Source: Sacculina carcini (Eukaryota; Arthropoda; Thecostraca; Sacculinidae). From it: 64,000 bases of DNA. The DNA lies in assembly GCA_916048095.2 (NCBI GenBank), contig OU696577.1, positions 3,523,501-3,587,500 on the forward strand, in the 5' to 3' direction. The translations under genes were made by a program, and so were the position numbers. Below, piece after piece: positions 58,837-64,000 of the stretch (positions within the stretch are counted from its first letter, which is position 1; each line of letters begins with the position of its first letter). The notes under the pieces were generated by a model. It ran no database searches. It was given only the letters and a program-made list of their open reading frames with translations, and was not told the DNA's origin.

Positions 58837-60347
58837 TATGTATATGTCTGTATATGTGTAGATATATATTCGCGCGTCTGTTTACTCTTGTGATCTTGTG
58901 TGATGAACGTGGGGGAATTCTATGCATAAACAAGTACCAACTGCATATTGGCACTCAACTAGCGTGACACTTTGATGCACTGCACACTCAACACAACAAC
59001 CATACATGCAACATACACCTGAGATATGTTGGCATATATGTGTGCATGTGTGCGCCCATATATTTGCGTTTGTGTGTATGCATGTATGCATGTGCGCATG
59101 TGAACGGTGTGTGTGTATGTGTGTCAGTATACACGTGAGTGTGTGTGTCTGTGTGTATATTGAAAGAGCAATATATAACTAGATGTCTTTGAAGCGTTGT
59201 AATTACGCGAAGTTAAATTGCTTTTACTGAGGAATGCACACACATACAGACACACACACAGACACACACACACACACACACTCTTCATCTCACCACAGAC
59301 ATATGCAACTTGTCATTGATACACGCATACACGCATACACGCATACACGCATACACGCATACGCAATAATGCAAACATTAAGGAACGAAGGGAAATTCTT
59401 GAACCATAATTGTACATTTTATAGCAAATTTGAGTGAGTCCAGTGTACATAGCATATACGGTACATGTACCATGTACATATATATGTACATTGTGTACAT
59501 TATGCCGTCGAAATACATCGTGTGTATGGACATCACAAAGTGTCATATGCATATGGATATTCACGTATACCAATGCCCAAGAAAATCATATTCAATACTC
59601 GCAAAAGTTTCATTTCATCTGTCGTGGGAGTAAGTATATGTTTAGGAGATATATTTCCAGTAAATGATATTTTTTCATGGTTTTCAGGTATTTTTTTGTA
59701 CCTTAAGTGTTTACGAAAGTAACTTGTGAAATGAAAATTGTGTAAGTTAAGGATTGTATGTGCTCCTCTCTGAACTGTGAATATATCCTCAATCCCCACG
59801 CTCTCTTGGGAGTATGTACCGGAAATTGAATATTCTCTACATTTTCACATTTTCATCAGACATTTTAGTCGAGCACGTGTAGTTCAATCAGCCACGCCAC
59901 CTGAGCCGCCTTCACTTCTTTGTTGCTGAAAATAGCAGTGAGATTATCTAGCCAGATTGAATTTCCAGCACCAGCTGAGCTTCGGTTTTTATCTACACAC
60001 GTTTGTCGTTGCAAAACATGTCTATATTGGCTAACTCCGTATGCATGGTTACTGAGTGGCGTAGTCTAGTGATGCGGGAGGAGTGGTCCGTGCCGGCACA
60101 ACATTTTAGTAGGTGGCACAAGGGCTGCTTATGACGTTGAATTATCGATTTATCTGAGTGGCATTTCTGAATATTATATTACATATTGGCTGTTTTAATC
60201 TCAAAGAACTGAATGAACACAATATCCATTGAATATAATTATCTCCGATTAGTTCACTGGAAGCATGAACTAATATAAAGGGTAGTCTCTCCAGCTGTAT
60301 CAACATACTTGATAATTCCCTTGAAATCGTGTTGAATCGCAAAGTCT
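58837..60347. other. Intergenic region
   Basis: TG/CA tracts (59,108-59,155, 59,236-59,281), an 8-bp repeat (gcatacac, about 59,323-59,362) and no coding stretch recognised. At about 60,050 ctgagtggcgtagtctag resembles a MITE end. Confidence 0.4.
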
Positions 60348-60761
60348 CAGTGGCGATGCCATGATTTTTCCGATAGGGGGGCTGAGGGGGGGGGGGGGGG
60401 GGGGGGCTAAGGAAAAAGTTATTACAAAGGAAGGATAATAATATAGGAACTATTATAGGAATATATTATTATAAGGCAATGATAAAGGAATTATAAAGGA
60501 ATTATAAGGGAATTATAAAGGAATTATAAGGGAATTATAAGGGAATTATAAAGGAATATCATAATGGGAAATATTATAACATGCGACTGGGGCACACTGA
60601 TTGAATCCTCAAACTTGAACCAAAATTACAGGACTTCATTCACAGTGGTAATCAGTTTTTATGTCCATGATTATGATTTGGGGGGGGGGCTTAGGGGAGC
60701 TTGGCATATTTGGGGGGGGGGGGGGCTCCAACCCCCCAAGCCCCCCTTGGCGCCGCCACTG
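60348..60761. mobile_element. hAT-type MITE, family CAGTGGCGGCGCC, copy 2
   Basis: 414 bp, ends cagtggcgatgccatg and ttggcgccgccactg. The flanks caaagtct and cacagtct match at 7 of 8. Holds G-runs and about seven 11-bp ataaaggaatt repeats (60,483-60,560). May sit inside an older MITE bounded near 60,050 and 60,864. Confidence 0.85.
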
Positions 60762-60769
60762 CACAGTCT

Positions 60770-61709
60770 CCTTCAGCCAAGTGACGCGCAAGCATACACA
60801 ATGGGTGGTGGCAAACATCAATTCACAGCCCCGGACGGTAGATATTCTAGCTACGCCACTGATGATATTGGGCGAGATATTCAAGTGAACGGAAGTTATT
60901 GATCAGGCCAGTCATTCCAACCAGCTGAATTATCGGCCGATCTATTCTCGTAGCAAGTCGTACAGTACAGCACCGGAACATCCAACAGGTCCTGACCCAT
61001 ATTGGCTGGCATTCAGCCTAATAGGCCGTTGGCACACAACATTGTCGATGTGTTTAGCGCGTAGTTTATGCAATCAGTGGAAATGTACGGGTGTTTGTGT
61101 GAAACCAAGTAATTTCAAGTTATGGAAAATTTCAGAATGAGTTAATGATGATAAGGTTGCTTGATTTGAGATGTATTATTCTACCCTTTGCTCGGCAAAG
61201 TTTGATTTAATTTTCAACATTTATTAGCCTTTCATCAACAATATTAGATTATTGTGAACAATTTTTAGAATACACAATAAGTACAATAAGTAGAAACAAG
61301 TACAATAGTGACAACAAATGTAACAAGACTGAAAAGGCAGAAATTTTCATCGAAAATCACCCACTTAAAACATAGAGTGTAAATGAATTGTTTAGCGAGC
61401 GTAGAACTTACTTTTAAAATTACTTTCTTATTCCTCTCGGCGTCAATTGTTTTACAATAAAGCATTAGTCGACAGACACACACGATTAATAAATAAAAGT
61501 TTTAACAAAACATCTGCATCGTGTGTTACATTTGCACCATGACATTCACATGAAAGCCATCACATGGAGTGTCAGGACTGCTATAAGTGTTTATTATTGG
61601 AAGCGATCCGTTGTGAGTGCATGTGATTTTTCAGGCAAAACCTTCCACGTTGTTGGACCGGTGATGACACAATGATCTCGATTTATTGACGTCAAGGATG
61701 TTGGTGTTA
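60770..61709. other. Downstream flank of the four-pass protein gene
   Basis: No coding stretch recognised. A possible MITE right end (agctacgccactg) is at about 60,852-60,864. Confidence 0.35.
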
Positions 61710-62294
61710 TCATAGCAAGGTGAGACGGTAGGCGAACACGGCCGAGTACCAGCTCCAGAGAACCACTACGGCCGCCAGATAGGCTAGTGCCACCCCTGCC
61801 GGGGGCCAGCGCGCCACCACACATGCTGCCACCACCAACGCCACCGCCACCAGCGACAAAACCAGCAGCAGCACGCCGAAGTAGATGAGCCACAGTAGCA
61901 ACAGTGATTTCCGCCGACTACACACGGCAATCAGCAGCAGAAGCGACATGACGGCACCTCCAACTGCCGCCACCAACACGGACACAGCTGCTGGTCGCAC
62001 GAGAGACCGGTGGAAGGTGACAGAGTCGCTCTCGCTCTCGCTGGAAGTTGTGTCCGGCTCTTGGACACTGGCGTTGGACGGTTGAGATTGGTTGTAGAGT
62101 CGATCGAGGAAGTGGTCGGCATGCTGGCGATGCGAGGTGAGTGTGAGCGCTGTCAGGATGACGACCACTAGGCTGATGGCCACCAGAGAGATGGCGATCA
62201 GTCGAACCACGTCTTCCAAACTGCGACAACACAGATCACGATCGTGCTGCCGACGCGTTCTATCATAACGGCTGTTGTTGCCTAACATTCTCAC
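61710..62294 (-). CDS. Four-pass membrane protein, single exon
   Basis: 194 codons, intronless. A short basic N-terminus (about 1-30, with a CC pair) is followed by four hydrophobic segments: about 31-53 (RLIAISLVAISLVVVILTAL), 101-125 (VSVLVAAVGGAVMSLLLLIA), 131-161 (LLWLIYFGVLLLVLSLVAVA) and 166-190 (VALAYLAAVVVLWSWYSAVF). The first loop is long, acidic and serine-rich with two N-glycosylation sites (NQS, NAS), so it probably faces outside with both ends inside. The layout is tetraspan-like, but the tetraspanin CCG motif is absent and I do not recognise the family. The GC-rich codons fit a real gene. The start could also be the Met at codon 3. Confidence 0.72.
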   Translation of the reverse strand: MRMLGNNSRYDRTRRQHDRDLCCRSLEDVVRLIAISLVAISLVVVILTALTLTSHRQHADHFLDRLYNQSQPSNASVQEPDTTSSESESDSVTFHRSLVRPAAVSVLVAAVGGAVMSLLLLIAVCSRRKSLLLLWLIYFGVLLLVLSLVAVALVVAACVVARWPPAGVALAYLAAVVVLWSWYSAVFAYRLTLL

Positions 62295-63240
62295 CAGATG
62301 TCACTACTACTTCACGAGGATATGAATGGATGGAATGAGCTGGTGACGAAGAAGTAGGAAACCGAATGTGGATAAGCAGTGAGCCAGAACACGTTGGTTC
62401 TACCAGAGGTTATGTTTAATTCGCTTGTCTGTGAGGACGTATATTAAAATGAACCTCTTTCCTTCCGGATAAGCATGACTTCGAACAATCGAATGGTACG
62501 TATCTGATGACACAGATAAGCTATTTGAAGCTTATAGGCATTTGAGTTGTACTCGTCGTATCCCTGCAAGCAGTCTTGAAATAGCGCACAAGCGCGAAAT
62601 CCGTATATCAGTAAGCTGGAAGTCGTTCAAACCGATAGGTGAATTGAATCCAAACCGATCCGATGTCTGTTGAACACAAGCTCCCGGCTGATCCAAAACT
62701 TTTGACAGATTACGACAAGCAGTATCACAAAACAGCACACGAGTAACAGCCTCGCTCACTGTACGGGAGATGTTGTGGATGAAGTAAGGTCTTACATACG
62801 CCATACAGACCAAACTATCACCTTCACACGTCCCGACACTCCGACGAACAATGACACAGTTCTGCCGCAGGCGAGCCCACGCACACATACACACACACAC
62901 GCACACATACATACACACACACACGTACATACATACAGGCACAAACTTGAAATGTGAGCGTGCAAACTCAATAGAGGGTGGGTATTTAAATCGGAACGGC
63001 CGCCCACGCTCGCTTCGACACTCGTAGACAAGCATCTGTCGTTTGTGCTGTTTCTGGTTCGCCCACCTGTGATTCTGGTTCTCATTATTTGGCACAATGA
63101 TTGTGCCAAGTTTCAAGGTGTCGTTTACGCATGTTGTGTCTGATGGCTCGAAAAACCGAAATGAAAAATTGCATTGAGCTAATGGTCGATTCACACGTGG
63201 CTGAATAAGGTAACAAATACAGTCAAGTCATTGGGTATAG
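62295..63240. other. Region with no recognised gene
   Basis: Upstream flank of the four-pass gene, with a CA tract at about 62,884-62,933. A long - strand frame here runs through that repeat and has no domain. Confidence 0.35.
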
Positions 63241-63242
63241 TT

Positions 63243-63475
63243 TGACCGCATCGTAGCTGAGTGGCTAAGATGCACGTTCTGTGCTCGAGAGGACCAGGGT
63301 TCTATTCCCTGGCGAGGTGAAACGCTTGGGTTCGTTTCTTGGGATAGCCGCAGGGCGGGTTTCGTGTGCGCGCAGTCGTGCAGTTTCTGTGCTGGCCGTG
63401 ACTGCGATAACCCGTGCGGCCGGACCTGCGGTGTGCCAGCCGACGCCGTCAGGCTTTGCCCCTGCATAAATTCAC
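63243..63475 (+). mobile_element. tRNA-derived SINE-like sequence, family 3
   Basis: The A-box region tagctgagtgg and B box ggttctattcc are spaced as in a tRNA with a long variable arm, followed by a GC-rich body (ggcgggtttcg, cggccggacctgcgg). The acceptor stem does not close well, so it is not a working tRNA gene. Single copy in this window. Confidence 0.55.
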
Positions 63476-63684
63476 GCGAACATTAGCCTTTCCACTGCTG
63501 TGTTTAAATGCGTAATTATCATTCTTAAATAGTAAAAGAGGCAATGCTACTGTTCCAAGCTGGTGAAAAGAAACAAAATTTGATGATGAGTCTTAACTGG
63601 GTAAATTCGAGGCAATTACACAGAAAAGCACCTGATGAAAGTGGCATGAATATCGTATTATAATCTTTGAGTTGTGTTGTTTTT

Positions 63685-63845
63685 GACGTTTTAAGCGCGC
63701 ACCAACCAGTTGAGACTATTTGGCGCGCCCCACTGTGTATCCATCTACAGGGGTGACTCCCGGTAGATTCAAGCGGAGGTGTTGATGTACAAACCCGTGC
63801 CAGGATTCGAACCGCGAACCTCTGACACGAGAGTTTAGGGCATAT
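63685..63845 (-). mobile_element. tRNA-derived SINE fragment, family 2, copy 2
   Basis: On the - strand: the B box ggttcgaatcc, then a body matching the + strand copy at 14,396 (ttgaatctaccgg, aatagtctcaac, gcgcttaaaa). Confidence 0.65.
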
Positions 63846-64000
63846 GTTTGTACAAATATTTGTAAGAGGATATTTATGAATTTTAAATGAGCATTGATGT
63901 ATATGTTTTTTCAATCAACCATATTGTTTATATTAATTTTCTAACACAATATATTTAGTACCACATTATCAAAAACATAAAATCATTTTGCCAAGCTAAA

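Noticed and set aside
62532-63194. 220-codon - strand frame
   Set aside because: Runs through a CA repeat and shows no domain.
63243-63320. Possible functional tRNA gene
   Set aside because: A and B boxes are present but the acceptor stem does not close and SINE-like sequence continues after it.

Overview
This window is animal (metazoan, most likely invertebrate) nuclear DNA. Its genes are split by spliceosomal introns. The protein families (coronin-7, TSP1/LamG/Ig receptor, TNF-receptor CRD, four-pass membrane protein) are animal ones, and the rest is dense with CA/TG microsatellites, hAT-type MITEs, tRNA-derived SINEs, CR1/RTE-like non-LTR elements and a Ty3/Gypsy-like LTR element. The species cannot be fixed from the sequence.

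Bases 1-27,736 (+ strand) hold most of a coronin-7/POD-1 gene. Fifteen exons (3,777-27,736) join in consistent phase and give about 750 codons: the end of the first coronin unit, a linker, a complete second coronin unit, and the C-terminal acidic-tryptophan tail. Roughly 200 N-terminal residues must lie left of the window. The introns carry (TG)n tracts right at the splice sites, a 4.4-kb 13-bp minisatellite, a 21-bp minisatellite, three copies of one SINE, several MITEs, a foldback element, and RT and mariner remnants.

Bases 28,900-48,800 are mostly repeats. There is a nearly intact Ty3/Gypsy-like element on the - strand (29,245-33,878) with 365-bp LTRs, one of which is split by a MITE. There is also a pogo-like remnant, several MITEs (one sitting at the end of another), and a few short exon-like stretches with splice signals that I cannot assign. 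Of these, 28,925-29,076 (-) and 38,800-38,904 (-) are the most convincing.

Bases 48,875-62,294 carry three recognisable - strand genes. The first is an intronless 1,288-codon single-pass receptor (four TSP1, two LamG, one Ig, cytoplasmic tail). The second is a first exon of a one-CRD TNF-receptor-like protein. The third is an intronless 194-codon four-pass membrane protein. Between the last two lies a stack of nested transposons: a TA-flanked element contains a 2,990-bp hAT element with transposase remains, which itself contains an RTE-like insertion and a MITE. The right end (62,300-64,000) has SINE-like tRNA-derived sequences but no gene I recognise.

The coronin-7 product would act on actin and Golgi traffic. 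The receptors and the four-pass protein would sit at cell membranes. Nothing in the sequence shows that the four genes work together. They look like unrelated neighbours on a repeat-rich chromosome.
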